Notes: generated by a model from the letters alone, not told the origin. A DNA stretch of 64,000 nt from Hevea brasiliensis (GCF_030052815.1 NC_079499.1:101590480-101654479), one strand, 5' to 3'. Counted from the stretch's first letter, positions 36,521 to 49,515 are shown. Numbers and translations are program-made.

Positions 36521-37106
36521 GGATGGGCCGGAATAGGCCCGGGAAGCCGAAACGGGGCGCGCTCGAAGGGGAGTTTTTGGAGCCATTTTTCGGCGGCCTA
36601 GAGCGTCGACCAGCGGCGGGAAGGTGTCCTGGAGGTGCGTCGGCGACCTGTGAAGGCTGGAGCGGTGGCTAGCCGGCGAGGGGAGGAGAGAGAAAACGGA
36701 GAGAGAAGTGAGGGTGTCGAGCGCCTGAGGGAGGAGAGGGAAGAAAAAGAAAATGTCGGTTCGATTCTGTCGATCCGACTCGATTCGGTTCGATTCGGCC
36801 AGTTCGATTCAAGATACCTGAAATTGAATTTTTTACTCAGCCTTGAAACCGAAAATGAGGCCCAAAAATTTCAAAAAAATTTTAGAAAACTCAGCAAAAT
36901 TCGTAGAATCTAAATATATTTTTAGTTTTACCACGTGATCTTTAAATAAATTTTTAAAAATCATCAAAGTTTTATATTTTCGAAAAATCAAACCTGATTT
37001 CAAAAATTCAAAAAATTTCAAAAAATTTCTCAAAATTTAAATAAAATAAAATATTAATAGCTACCTATACAATAATTAATTTAAAAATTAAGGGTGTTAC
37101 ATTAAT

Positions 37107-37448
37107 AATATTATATTTATTATTTATTAATTATAATACATAGAATAAACAAATAATTTCAAAAGAAAAAATAATTAATTGTAGAGTATAATTTTAAAAG
37201 AAAATAGTAGTAATGATGGTTTAAAAAAGTAACAAAAAAAATATGTCTACTATTATTCTTAAGGTAATAAGTTTAGTATATAAAAATAATAATATATATG
37301 CATATTGTTTTAAAATATTTTTAATTATTAAAAAATAAATTAAATATAAGCAAAGTAAATTTAATTATTTATTATTTATAATTATACATTTAACTCTAAA
37401 TAGATATTATAAAAAGTTTATAAATATTATTTTTAAATATTTTAAAAG

Positions 37449-37484
<36 letters not shown>

Positions 37485-38354
37485 TTTATTATTATTATTA
37501 TTATTATTATAACAAAAAATAATAATTTTAATCAAAATTTTAGAAAAAAATAATGCTCAAATAGATTAATAAAGTAAAATTTATTTTATCATAAAATAAT
37601 ATAATCTTAAAACTGATTTAAGAAAAACAATAATAATGAATGCAAATTAAACAATTAAATAATTAAAAACAATTAAATTGAAAATAAAAAAGTAAAAATT
37701 ATACAAAAATCAATTTATTTATGATCATATAAATGACTTAAATATTAAAATAAATAAATAAATAAAAATTTAAAATTTCAATTAATAAAATATAATACCT
37801 ATATAAAAATTTAAAAGGATTCAAGCATTCATTTTAATTCAAAAATTCAATTAATTAAAAATAATATTCTAGAGAGTTAGATATTCAAGACACATCATGT
37901 AAAAATTAAAAATAAAATATTAATTTTTAATAATAAAATAAAAATAAAAATAAAGACAATAAAAAAAATACAATAGAGAAAATTATCACAACATTGTTAT
38001 TAATCAATAAATTTCAAAATTATTTCAATAATAATAATAACTAAATAATTTGAAAGTAATTAAAATTAAAATATAAATTGAAGTGAGAAAAAATAATTTG
38101 AATTGATATATATATGTTAAAATTATTTGTTATTATATTATTCGACTATTAAAAAAGCAAAAACTCTTTAGGATTTAGAAATTGTTTTTTTCATAAATTT
38201 TATTTAAAAGATGATTATTTGATATATGAACATTGATTGTTATCTGACAATTAAAATCAGAAATCATAGAAACAATAACACCTCTACAGTTAACACGTGC
38301 TATATATAACCAAAAAAAAGCAAGGGTAGAGAGGATTTTTCACTTTGTTTTCCT

Positions 38355-38399
<45 letters not shown>

Positions 38400-38479
38400 A
38401 AGGATAAAATTACATTTTTTACTAGGAACAGTAAAAAAGTAAAAAAGTTGTGCGTTTTCGTAATATATAATAATTTGGT
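37107..38479. other. AT-rich stretch with AAT/ATT arrays
   Basis: Very AT-rich DNA between element B and the Acinus fragment, with no coding frame. At 37449-37510 (AAT)n is followed directly by (ATT)n, which can fold back on itself. A second (AAT)n run is at about 38356-38394. It probably accumulated after the Acinus-like fragment was split. Confidence 0.7.
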
Positions 38480-38625
38480 TTTACAAGATGAATCACCCAG
38501 AGTAGCAATCGGAGGGTCAAGTTTCCCTGGAGGTAAATGTGATGGTAAATGAGCCGACTGATCTGGGATGTGTTAGAGGTGGCTGATGTGGGAGTGGAGC
38601 TGTTCTTGTTGCCCCTCACGATGTC
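38480..38625 (-). pseudogene. Acinus 3'-end fragment (right half)
   Basis: This aligns with Acinus exon sequence 46640-46790. CACCCAGAGTAGCAATCGGAGGGTCAAG near 38492 corresponds to the coding sequence for the RSB motif (DPPIVTLDD), and the following GAGGTGGCTGATGTGGGAG block corresponds to the Pro-rich stretch. The frame is not kept. It ends only about 25 bases from the TSR3 stop codon, so it probably lies in the TSR3 3' UTR or flank. Confidence 0.7.
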
Positions 38626-38649
38626 TTCCAATTTGTAGTAGGATTCTGT

Positions 38650-41600
38650 CTATTCACTTTCATCATCACTTTCCTGAAAGTTCAAATGGTTCATATTCCT
38701 TTCTAGCGGTGGAAGTCCATCTTCTGAATCACTAGAAGCATCCTCATCTTTGCTTGTTTCTGCTCCTATAGCACAGAAAGCTGACATTCTTCATTATATA
38801 ACTAATTTTTAGGAAGTGTCCCACAAATGTTAGTAAATTTAGTATAATCAGCAATGTAATCAGAGGCCAAACTTGCAGTCATTATTAGCATAATTCAAAG
38901 TCACAGGCATAGCAAAATTAGGGAAGATGGTATAAACCAATATTTCCAGATTACTAAATTACACTCAAGATTTTCTCAGTGGCTCACCAATTCCAGAACA
39001 GCAGATCAGCTATCCCATTGGATAAGGATATTCAGTGTGGAGGTAAACAATACACTTCTTTTACAGTTAATAATAGAAATGGCATTGCATTATTTTCATA
39101 TATAAGACCTATAAAAGTAGCATTATGATGTGAAAAGAGAAATCTCGAGTACCAGCAAAAAAGTACCTTCAACATCTGGGACAGCTTTTGGAACCTGATT
39201 TTGCAGGGAAAGCCAATCATTTTGAACAGAAATAATGGCCGCACTATTTTCACACTCAGAGTATGCCTTTAGAAGTTCCCTGCATCAATTGGAAACCAAA
39301 ACAAAATGAAAAGAATTTAATGTTATGACGTATATCAAGAGCAATGCCAAACTCCACATAGATATGAAACCATTCCAACATGAGAATGTCACTAGAAAAT
39401 GCACCCCCTCTTTCCTCCTTTTTTCTTCCAACCCCTATTATTAATATAGATAACTATATACACACACAAAACACACAGAGTATTATTTTCCAAAAGTTCA
39501 CTTATGCTTCTAACCATTACAAATTTGTCTCTCAACAGTGACTTCTCAAGCCAGTTATATCATCAAATTGAACATCCCAATAAAACTTGTCTAAAAAATT
39601 CCTTGTCCTCTTGTAACTTCATGATTATCAATTGATACATGATAATAGGGTTTTTTTTTTTTCATTTTTTATTTTTTTACAACAAAAGGATGGCAAACAT
39701 GAAATTCAGAGCAAACAAGACGACACCAATCCTAACTCTTCCCGTTCCAGAAAATCAGATATAAGAAAAGCATTGTAAGAATTTTTTTTAAAGCACAGAA
39801 AAACATATGCCAAAGTAATAATATATGCACTTCCCTTAAGAATTTCTGATGTACCAAAAAATAAAATAAATGAATAAAACAGCACTTCAAGGAGCAGAAC
39901 CTATAGCCTTCAAATAGTCCTTGACTGATCCGTTCTATGCTTATGCATAACAGAGTTCAAAGTGCTTATGCATAACAGAGTTCAAAGGACATTTAATTTT
40001 TGTTTTCTCATGATTTAAGATATAATTAACAAATTTAGGCTGATTTGAGTTTCAAAGATAACCATGCTTCGTAAAACATTTATGTAAATAAAAAAAAAGA
40101 AAAAAAAAAAAAAGAAAGCAAGTACCTATTGAGGCTCAGGAATGCATGACCCCATTTGAACTTGCCCAGCAACAAATTTGCAGTTTCCTTTTCCCCACTG
40201 TCAGAAAATATAACAGCAGCGTTAAATCACAGATATTTTGACTAACAACATGAATTCGTGACTCTTACCCAACAAAAAAGCAATCTTGAACAATATCTAC
40301 CAATATTATGAACATTGTGTAAGAAACGGGTTACTTTTTGAAGATGGCTTAGACTTGGTTACGAATATCTGATCCATATGCATGTCCAAAGGTCAGACTT
40401 TTCATGATTTCATAGATTTTCCCTTCAAGTTGAAGCATCAAAGTGTCAAACGAATGTTCAAGAATCCTTATCCGTAAACGGTACTTTAGATTAATGTGAG
40501 CAGTTGAAGTAACAGCTATATGCTATATCAATTATGATCATCCAAACTAACAATAAATAAGATGACTGCCTTTAGCACCTCCACAATCCAGTCACCTACT
40601 TAAACTGTACTCTCTTGTTTCACCAAAATCACCTGTATACCAGCACAACAAATACATGTGCCACTATCACAACTGTCAGCATTAACATAACCACCTTGCC
40701 ACAGCTGCCAATTAATACTACTTAGACTGACATAAATATCATATCTTGCTTTGGTTTTTCATACCTTATATATCTCTTTATTTTCAGCATGAAGAAGATA
40801 TTAAGAGTTCATTTGGTTCCTATTTTTAAGAAATATATTCTGATAGGATAAAAGGGAAAACTGTCTTCTAAGATATGAAACTTCAGATGATTTTCTCTTA
40901 GAAGAGTTTATCAAACGGTGAACTAGCCAAAAATCCCATATTTTTTACAAAGTTGCTTGCTGAGTTAACAAAAACTATTTTGAAGATAAATTCTCTTGAA
41001 AACAATGAAAGAAATGACAATATCTTTCATTAGCACTGTCAGAAAATGATTTGTCAACCAAAAATTAAAAAAAAAAAAAAAGAAAAAAAGAATTCAAATG
41101 TCACTAGTTTTTACCAAACTTCTCCCACATGAAAGATTTTAATGGCTAAAGGCTATAGCCTCACTACATGCTAGAGGGATTTTCCTCGTTATGTGAAACA
41201 GTCTGCTTCAGTGGAATGCAATAGCAAAGCACACTCTTTATCATCTAAAACCTTTGGCAGAAACAGGAGTGGTCTCAGATTGAGCCTCTCCTTAAGCTGT
41301 TACACAACTGTCTCACCTAAACTTTAAATAAACAGATAACAAATTTTAGGCTAACTTCAGTCTAAAATTATATCTTAGCTAAGTTAACAATTATTTGTAA
41401 ATCAACAGGATATAAAGGGAGAAATAAAAACGCATCACAGCAATAGTACATGACAACCATTTCATGTGAATTTGAGTTGGAAATTTTTTCACCATATTAT
41501 CAAAGCTGCAGATAATGCTTCTACACAAGAGAGCTCACAGGGTCGACCATAATTTACTGGGTTCGCTGCTACAAGCCATGGTACTGCAATTAATAAAAAG

Positions 41601-44600
41601 AAAAAAAAAATCATGAGCAGACATCCATTGGACATCTAAGCATGGAATAATCACTTAATTCTATAAAATCACTGATATTCAAATCACATTAATGTTGTAA
41701 AGAAAATGTGATCTTTAGTTTTGATGTAACACCATTGAATAGCACGATATCACGCTTCAAATCAATAGGTAGCGGTCCCAACATGATCATGTAACCGTGA
41801 TTATCTTCTATTTCAGATGTCCATAAGTAAACAGCCATTCTCCGAACCATCAAGAAATAAAAGACCAAATTAAAGAAATAAAAGACCGAAAGTAAAACCA
41901 GGTTTTCCTTATGTAAGTAAAAAACTATATACACAAACATTGTCAGGGAAAAATGTTTACATAATTGCTGATGTCCATTCCTAATCGCCTAATAAGGAGC
42001 AACCTACTTTGCAAGACTTAACTATCAAAAAGCCATTGGGGAAAAAAAATCCTTTCATCATGGCTTTAAGTCGAGTTCCTTCTCATTCCTGAAAAGAATA
42101 GTTGATTATCACAAATTTTGTGTATGCTGTATCTTAATTTTATTCCATCGCCCAATACATTTTCAAAACCACTGCAAACACAAGATTAATGACTCATTTT
42201 CCAGAGCAACATAGTCCGTTCATCAACTTACAAGATTAATGACTTGTCTATTGTTCAATATTAAAAAGCAACTCCACAATATAACAACAGGCAACAGCAA
42301 ACACAATTTTGGGATACAAATAAATGATCAAGACCTAACCTTTAGAAAAATTTCTTTTCATCAATGTCAATGACAATACTCAACACTACAAATAAGGTCA
42401 AATCCAACTTGAAAGTTCAACAAATTGAGTCACACAAATGAAAATAAATCCTCAAATTCAAAGAGGATAACTACATTCTCATGATTATGTAATGAAACTA
42501 TGCAAATGAATTCCATGCTCATGATGATTACTTGAAGGAATCGAACAATAAAGATGTTATGTAGATCTTCAAATACATGTGATGATAATCATTACAAACA
42601 GTAGTGAAGCATAAAATGAATAATTATATTCAGAAGTAGCCCAAATGCAAAACTAGCACAAGATGTATATACATAATTCTCGAAAAGGAAAAAGAAAGGG
42701 CATGTAGTTATGTGCTTTTGTAAAATAAGATTCTTTTAAAAGGGTTAACTTATGATGAATTAATGTTCATACACAAGCGAGGAGCAGCACAGCGCAGTTT
42801 CACAAATGGTACATCATTCAAGCGTGCCCATGAGCAATCCACAACAGCTAATCCTCTCCTCTCTATTAAGCAATAATCTTCTTTAGAGACGCATTGACTC
42901 CCAACAGGACTGCCAGCAAAGACAAGCAGCAGATAATAAGATGAATAAAAAATTTCATGAACAACCTCTCAAGCCCCATATAAACCATGGGGGAACTTTA
43001 AGAAGAAAAATATAGCAACTGGTCCCACAATTTGCATTATTGACTCGATTATAATTTTTAACAATGTGCGGCATAAAAACAATTATTCTAAGCATTAGTC
43101 AATCTTGCACCACTCCCTATCTCCCAGTTGGCATCACTTTTCAAAATCAACCATACAGAACATCCAATCAATAATAAATTGCGTTCTTCTGAGCTCAAAT
43201 CATTAGACAAACTGAGATTCAAGGGCACATTAAGGCATAACAATTGGACAAAAAGAAGCATGAAAAAATGGATTGGAAGAGAAACCATTCAAGAGGAAGA
43301 AGCTACATCAGAAACTTATATATGTTAATGAAGAAAAGTTGCTGGTGTTACCTTAAAACAATGCCACCAAAACCACTACTGACACGCAACTCCTGCATAA
43401 AATCATTCAATAATCCATTTAATGGCATGAGAAACAATCTATTTTGCATTAGTAATGCATACAAACACATTAACCAACTGATCCTTCAAATATGTGAAGT
43501 GACTGCACTTGATATCATTTCATATTTGAGCTTGTTGAACAATGCCGTGAAATAAAGTTCAGGATAGCAAATGGTGCCTCGAGGTTTTAAACTCTGAAGT
43601 GATATCAACCGACAATCTTTGCTACTAATTAAAGTGATGAGCATATCATGAGTGAGGGAAAATGACATCACATATTTATCTTTATACAACAATGGACCAC
43701 CAACTTTTCAACAACATGAAAATTACTTAGATCAACTGACACATAACCCACAGCAAAATAAAGAGATATATGGTCGATAAAACACTATTTTGAGAATCTG
43801 AAACCTAGTTCTTTGTAGTTTTCTCTTTACTTTATTTTGGCATCTGTTACATTTTCTATCAACCTTCTCAGAAGAAATATCAACATCTTTAATACAACTC
43901 CCCTTCTACATATAAAACACCCGTATCATAATCCAACAACTTCTGCACCACACAGTACCAAAAGAAAAGAAAAGTAATACATTAACTATTGAAGTCGTCA
44001 TCATATTCTTAGTAGTTATTGTGAATTGGTGACCAACTTATTATGAAAGAGGTTTTGTGCATAAGAGTGCTCTTCCATATTCAAGCATGTTAAATAACAT
44101 CATTCAATTGTGGTCCACAAAGGACCATACGAGATCTTATCATTGGCCATATGATGCGATCACATAAGACAAACTCCTATTAAGCATAATAAGAATACAA
44201 TCAGCTGAAATATTAAACTAGAAGAAAAAGGTTATACAGATACTTTCTTTCAACAAACCAAATCTTGCGAGCTTGCGCCCTGTACACCTTTTCGCGTCAC
44301 ACTGTCCAAAGTCCTGAACAACACATTACAACTGATTATATCGAATGCTAACATCAAGTTTAATCACCAACTCCATTCTTAACTGAAATTCAAGTTACAT
44401 TCTATAGTATAAAACCATCTAGAAATTGATATTGCTGAGTACGATATATCAATTGAGATACAAGAAAACTGGTTAAAAAATCCTATTAACATAAGGGGAT
44501 ATTAAAGACAAAAGGACATCAAAACGCATGGAGCAGAGAGAGAGAGAGAGAGAGGAGTAAAAGGACGCATACCCACATTGCAAGCTGAATTCTGGGCACA

Positions 44601-44932
44601 TTTGTAACCTCTTCAGGAACTACAAATAGTAAGAAACTTAATTAAAAAAGGAAAAACGAATACCACCACAGCAAATATATTTCAAAGTTTCAAACACCTG
44701 ATTAAAAAAAAAAGTAAGAAAAAAAGGACTGACGAAGTAATACCTTGATCAGATGGGAGAGACTCATCTTCCCTGCAAAATTGGAGGAAATTCAATTTCA
44801 AAACAAGGAATTCCCAACAATGATATGAAATTTGAGGTTAAAAAGGAATTACCTTTCAAGGTGACTGGTCCGGCTGGATTGTCCACGATGAGAATTGTGA
44901 GTTTTAGATCGCCTGGGTTTGTTACGACCCAT
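38650..44932 (-). CDS. TSR3: 18S rRNA aminocarboxypropyltransferase TSR3, ten exons
   Basis: The product moves the aminocarboxypropyl group of S-adenosylmethionine onto the hypermodified pseudouridine of 18S rRNA, a late cytoplasmic step in 40S maturation. Exons (minus): 44932-44853, 44772-44744, 44619-44573, 44313-44248, 43392-43352, 42909-42773, 41583-41493, 40197-40126, 39279-39167, 38765-38650; 792 bases, 263 residues. Family landmarks in order are the basic N-terminus [77 protein letters not shown] and [12 protein letters not shown], then an acidic, Asp/Ser-rich tail. All junctions but one are GT-AG and phase-consistent. Exon 4 to exon 5 has no canonical donor that keeps frame (see findings). 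Family identification is firm; function is by homology. Confidence 0.88.
39941..39990. repeat. 25-base tandem duplication in a TSR3 intron
   Basis: TGCTTATGCATAACAGAGTT followed by CAAAG occurs twice in direct succession in the intron between exons 8 and 9. It looks like a recent slippage duplication. Confidence 0.8.
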
Positions 44933-46540
44933 TTTTGGTCGTGAATGGAGCGAGAACAAATCACCAACCGAATCTAATACGAGAGAGTTAAGAGGGAATA
45001 CAAGGAAGAGAAAGAGAAAGGTCTACGATTTTCTTGCCAAACAGCGTTTTCCTGGAAAAGAAAGAGGAGTAGAATTGCCGGAAAAACAGACAATTGGGAT
45101 CTGTGAGAGCTATTTGCGCAGGTGTCCGAGTTACAAAGTTTGCTTGGCCGATCTATAAGAGCTGAAACAGAAACCTTTGAACCTTCACCGCAGGGAGCAG
45201 CAGCCTACTAGGGTTTATGCAAGCACGTGATATTCAGGTGCATCCTAGAGTGTTCCTTTTTTTGCAAACGGTTTTCTTTTAATTTAGGCAAATAAAATGT
45301 AAATTACACTTCAGTCCCTAATAGTATTTGAAGAAAAAAAAATTTCCCCAAAATTACTCACATTATTATATATATATATATATATTTTTTTGAAAATGTA
45401 TTATATATTTTAATTAAATAATATAAATTGGTGATTTATTATGCCAGGAATTTTTGTTTATTAAGAAAAATGCAAATTGCATCCTAAGGATTAATTTGTA
45501 ACTTTGAGAATTAAAAACTACACCTTTTTTTTCCTTAAAAATATGAGAGATTACTATGCAATTGAAGAGTTTGTATCTTCCGCTGCTTGGACAGAGGACT
45601 CTCATAGCCATTATCTCCTTGTCGATCTTCCTGGTATTCCTTTTTCATCCTTCTATAACTATTCTTGGTATTCCACTTCTCTAATTTGGTAGTCTTTCAA
45701 ATTTATATAAATTCATTTTTTTCATTTTTAGATTTTAGAAAGGAAGAAGTGAAGCTTTAATTTGATAATAGGTTCGGTCAAATAACAATGAGTAGAGAAA
45801 GGCTAGTCAACAACAACAAATATATATATTTCAAGAAGACATATAAAGCACCAGAAAATTTCAGACATAGAAAAGATCACTGGAAAATTTGATGGTGAGA
45901 TTCTTTGTATAAATCTTCCAAAGCAAGTACAAAAGAAAGAACCAAAGAATGAGAGGGAAAATAATAATAGCAAGCGTAGCGCTGAGAAAGATGGTCATTA
46001 TAGGCGCCAAGTCAACAAAATAATTCACCTTCACTCGCTACCGCGTGAGATGCATCTTCACTGTTTTGCTGATTGTGCAAACTTATGTTCAAGTGATACG
46101 TTTTTATTAAGTTGAGATATAAATCAATCAAAATATATATTTGGCCAATTATCATCAGTCGGAAATTAGATTCCACCATTTTAAGTTCAATGCAAAAGTT
46201 AAATTCTTGTAAAACAGGATAAGAAGGAACTCTTGTTCAATAGCAATACACGATATGATCACAGGTGGGTGGATCGGCCCATACACGAGTTCTCAAGTCA
46301 TGTTTTCCAGCACTAAAATAAAACTTAAGCCTTTAAAAGGCAGTCTTCCAAAACCAAAAATCCATCAATCGAACCACATCCCTTTCTGCTTTGGCTGGAA
46401 CAATTCCTTCTATAAGCAACACCTGCAAAGACTCGATTATGTGATACTATCTAACCATTTATCTAACATACTGACCATCCCATACGAAAATCCTAAGAGC
46501 AGCTACGGAAGTAAATGATAGACTGAATGACTGATCCCTA
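44933..46540. other. Intergenic region between Acinus and TSR3
   Basis: About 1.6 kb with no credible gene. It should hold the TSR3 5' UTR and promoter (near 44933-45200; no clear TATA) and the Acinus 3' UTR. A (TA)n run lies at about 45366-45386. Open frames at 44919-45158 and 46255-46518 lack family features. Confidence 0.6.
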
Positions 46541-47686
46541 TTACTTGGCGTTTTTGCCCCGTTCAGCAAGTTTTGCTGCCACTTGTTTTTCAGACAACGG
46601 AAGATAATAGATCCGAGGAGTTGCTCTAGTTTTCCGAAAGAGATCATCCAGAGTAACAATTGGAGGGTCATGTTTCTCTGGAAGTGGAGGTGGCTGCGGA
46701 TGAGCAAGCCGTTCCTTAGCCAGAGAAGGGTTAGACAGAGGTGGTGGAGATGGAAGGGGAGGTGGGGGTGGAAGTTGTTGCCTAGAAACCTGCTGACGGG
46801 GAGAAGCCTCCAGCAAAGATGGAGCAGCAGTAGCACCAGGAGTGACGGGCGTAGCTGGAGGAGCCTCCACTTTTATTTTTACTTCCTTTGGGTCAACAAA
46901 CTCAGCCGCTAAAAGACGCCCACCATTTGAAGGCCATTGTAGGTTATACACAGCATTTCTAGTCTCTATAGCTTCTTCAACAGATGAGTACTGCAACAAG
47001 AATTTTCCCCGCATACAAAAAATTAGGACAGAGATTCAACAACATATACATGCCAAAGACCATCAAATGCATCTTGCTGGTCCCAATAAAAAAGATTCTT
47101 CTGCATTTAAATAGACAGCAAAATTAAAAACTTGCTATTGGAGTCCCATAGACAATGGGAAAGAGAGAAGCCTTACACTAACATAGCAATGGGTTTTGAT
47201 TTGGTCCATCCAGAAACTAGTGACCTTCCCAGTTTTGCCTAGAAGTTCTTGGACAGCTTTCAGGGTAAAAGGTCGCACAAAATTATCAATTCTGAGGGAA
47301 TTAGTTTGAGGCTTTTGTGATGGTGGAACTGCCAAACAATAAAAAGCTAAAACTCAGTAAGTTTCGATTACAACCGCTCCCAGATACATCTGTATTAATC
47401 CACTAAGAAAGAAACCACAACTTACCGACACGTTTTCTTGGTGCATCCTCAACACTAACGGAGGAGTCGGATCGTGAGAAGTTGCGTCTAGAAAGAGTAG
47501 GCTGAGATGCATCCTTGGGCGTAGTGGCAGGTGCTACATTAGAGCTTTGATGTTCAGGCACCTTAAGGCCTTCAGATTTCCATCTGCGTTGCCTCTTTAA
47601 AGGCTCAGCACTTTCAACAGCATCTTGATCTGCAAAAAACACTCATTATGCCAAAAGAACATGAGGAACCCAGTTATCATCATACA

Positions 47687-47736
<50 letters not shown>

Positions 47737-49505
47737 GGATTACTGAGTTAAAAAAAAAAAAAAAAAACTCAACTTTCACACATGTAAGAATTTTGACCAA
47801 TTCTTTTAATTTTATCAATTGGGGGTCAGAAATATTTTTATTATTTGGTTAACAACCAAACCACCAAAAAATGGCTTTCACCTGTTTAATCAACATGTTT
47901 TCACATATACAATTCTTTTATTATTTGGATAACAATTAACAACCAAACCAAAAACAGCATTGATACCAAAACAGCCCTAATGTTTTCAAAAGCGTAAGTC
48001 TACCTGTGCGGAAAATTATTAACTGATAACCTGATATATTGCATCAGTTATGAAGAGGAAAAATTATGAAAATTTGCATGCACTCATGGTCATAAAGAAA
48101 ATATTCATATCGCAAAATGAAGATAAAAACTATTCTAATAGCAACACCATGTTAAAGGAACATGAGTAAAGTGTAGAACATATGGCATAAGGAATTTGCA
48201 AAGGAGTAAATATGAAGGAGAAGAGGGGAAACTCAGAATGCAAAGCTCACCGTTAAGCTTTCTTTTCTCAGCAGGCACAGCAGGAAGAGTTTTATTCTCA
48301 ACATTCATTTCCTTTTGGTCTAAAGACAAGTTGCTCCCCACAACATCAACAGTATTTTCCTCATTCACAACATGCATTCCACTTTTCTCACTTTTGTCTC
48401 CTACATCATCGGAGTTATAATTTGAATCAATTTGCTTACTCTCCACAACATCCTCCTCCATAGAATCATCACCAGAACTTCTGTCTAAATTTAATTTTTC
48501 CGAGTACCCCACATCTATAATATCATTTTTCTTGCTCATATCTGGATTTGTAGAATTGCTGTCATCTTTCTCTTCAACAGATGCCTTCTTCTCTTGTGGC
48601 TCCTCAACATCCATTGGATATGATTCGCCACCAACTGGGATGACATTATTGGATGATGGTTCCACCATCTCAGGCTTAACAACATCTAGTTCTAATTTGA
48701 CATTATCAGCATTTATATTATCCTTTAGTTCAATCTTTTCATTAATTGACACAGAATCAGTAGAAATAGAATCAGATTTTACTTGAAACCCTAAATTAGG
48801 GCTGACCTCAGATACCTGGTTGTTTGGAGCAGAAGAGTCAAGTGTGGCAACCTCGTGTGGAGCCCTCAAACCCTCATTCTCCAGCTGGGGCTTTGATTCA
48901 TCATAGTCCAGCTGGGATTTCGAATCCTGAAGGTCCAGCTGAGGCTTCGTATCCTCATTGTCCAGCACGAGCTTAGAATCTCCATTCAATTCCTGTGTTT
49001 CAGAATTTTGTGCATCTTGCCCACCCAATGTTTCTTCAGATGCTACACTCTCAGAAACTGTAGTGCTGATCTCCAGAGTAGCTGCAGGAACAGTGTGCTC
49101 CCCATCAACCATAGAAGAATCAACACCTCCTATTATGATACCTTCACTAGGTTCTTGACCTGTGGCTTCAGCACTATCATTGATATCAACCTGAACCTTA
49201 ATATCACCCACATTCTCAGTTTTTTCAGCAACAACATTCATGTCAACTTTAGCTGCATCAGAAACAACTGGCACTGCCTCAGAAAATTTTGTCCCATCTA
49301 CAGGCTGTTTATCAAGATCAATATCAGCATCCACATCTTTTGCATCATTTTCCCTCTCAATGAGAAGTGCTTCGCCTAAACGTTTTATTAAATCATCCTT
49401 CAATCCTTTTGTTGTCAATTTTCGCCTCTTAAGTTCTTCCTTTAACTCTGTAACCTTCCATTGTTCTATTGGTCGACTGTCAATAGTTGGGTATTTTGAT
49501 GACAT
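46541..49505 (-). CDS. Acinus-like protein (SAP-RRM-RSB), ASAP complex subunit
   Basis: Coding exons (minus): 49505-48251, 47629-47426, 47328-47177 and 46990-46541, all GT-AG, giving 686 residues. Start MSSKYPTI at 49505 leads into a SAP domain (about residues 10-50; VTELKEELKRR, GLKDDLIKRL) that binds nucleic acid. An acidic, Ser/Glu-rich disordered region (about 60-410) follows, then a basic KRKLN segment. The RRM (about 490-585) is split over the last two introns. A Pro-rich linker and the C-terminal RSB motif (DPPIVTLDDLFRKT, then IYYLPLSE) follow; in animal Acinus these bind RNPS1 and SAP18 to form the ASAP complex on exon junctions. Length fits the plant orthologue. An upstream in-frame extension to 49619 crosses a likely 5'-UTR splice acceptor and is not used. 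Confidence 0.9.
47692..47768. repeat. (TA)n run plus poly-A in an Acinus intron
   Basis: About 20 TA units are followed, 20 bases on, by about 18 A. Read on the minus strand, poly-T and then (TA)n lie some 60-140 bases before the acceptor of the 47629-47426 exon. The open frames across it are artefacts. Confidence 0.9.
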
Positions 49506-49515
49506 CCTTTTCCAG

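Larger units (their letters stand above)
20242..37101 (-). mobile_element. Decayed Ty3/gypsy chromovirus (family B, Tekay-like), with nested LTRs
   Basis: One element on the minus strand. The 5' LTR is at the right (31716-37101, itself interrupted), with a primer-binding region at 31702-31711, a gag-pol region 27669 down to about 22900, a polypurine tract (complement of 22847-22860) and the 3' LTR at 20242-22846. Gag, protease, reverse transcriptase, RNase H, integrase and a C-terminal chromodomain-like end occur in the order of chromoviruses. The long LTRs of about 2.6 kb fit the Tekay lineage. Imperfect 5-bp target duplications flank the whole. The solo LTR at 27882-31693 separates the primer site from gag. 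Without its two inserts the element would be about 10.3 kb. Confidence 0.88.
31716..37101 (-). repeat. 5' LTR of element B, interrupted by a nested solo LTR
   Basis: Starts TGTCACGACAC at 31716 and ends GGGTGTTACA at 37101. The parts 31716-33824 and 36521-37101 together match the 3' LTR at 20242-22846; the part between them is the nested LTR at 33825-36520. The interruption falls in the sequence that reads GGTGGCCGGATCTGCCGG in the uninterrupted copy (near 22265). Confidence 0.88.
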
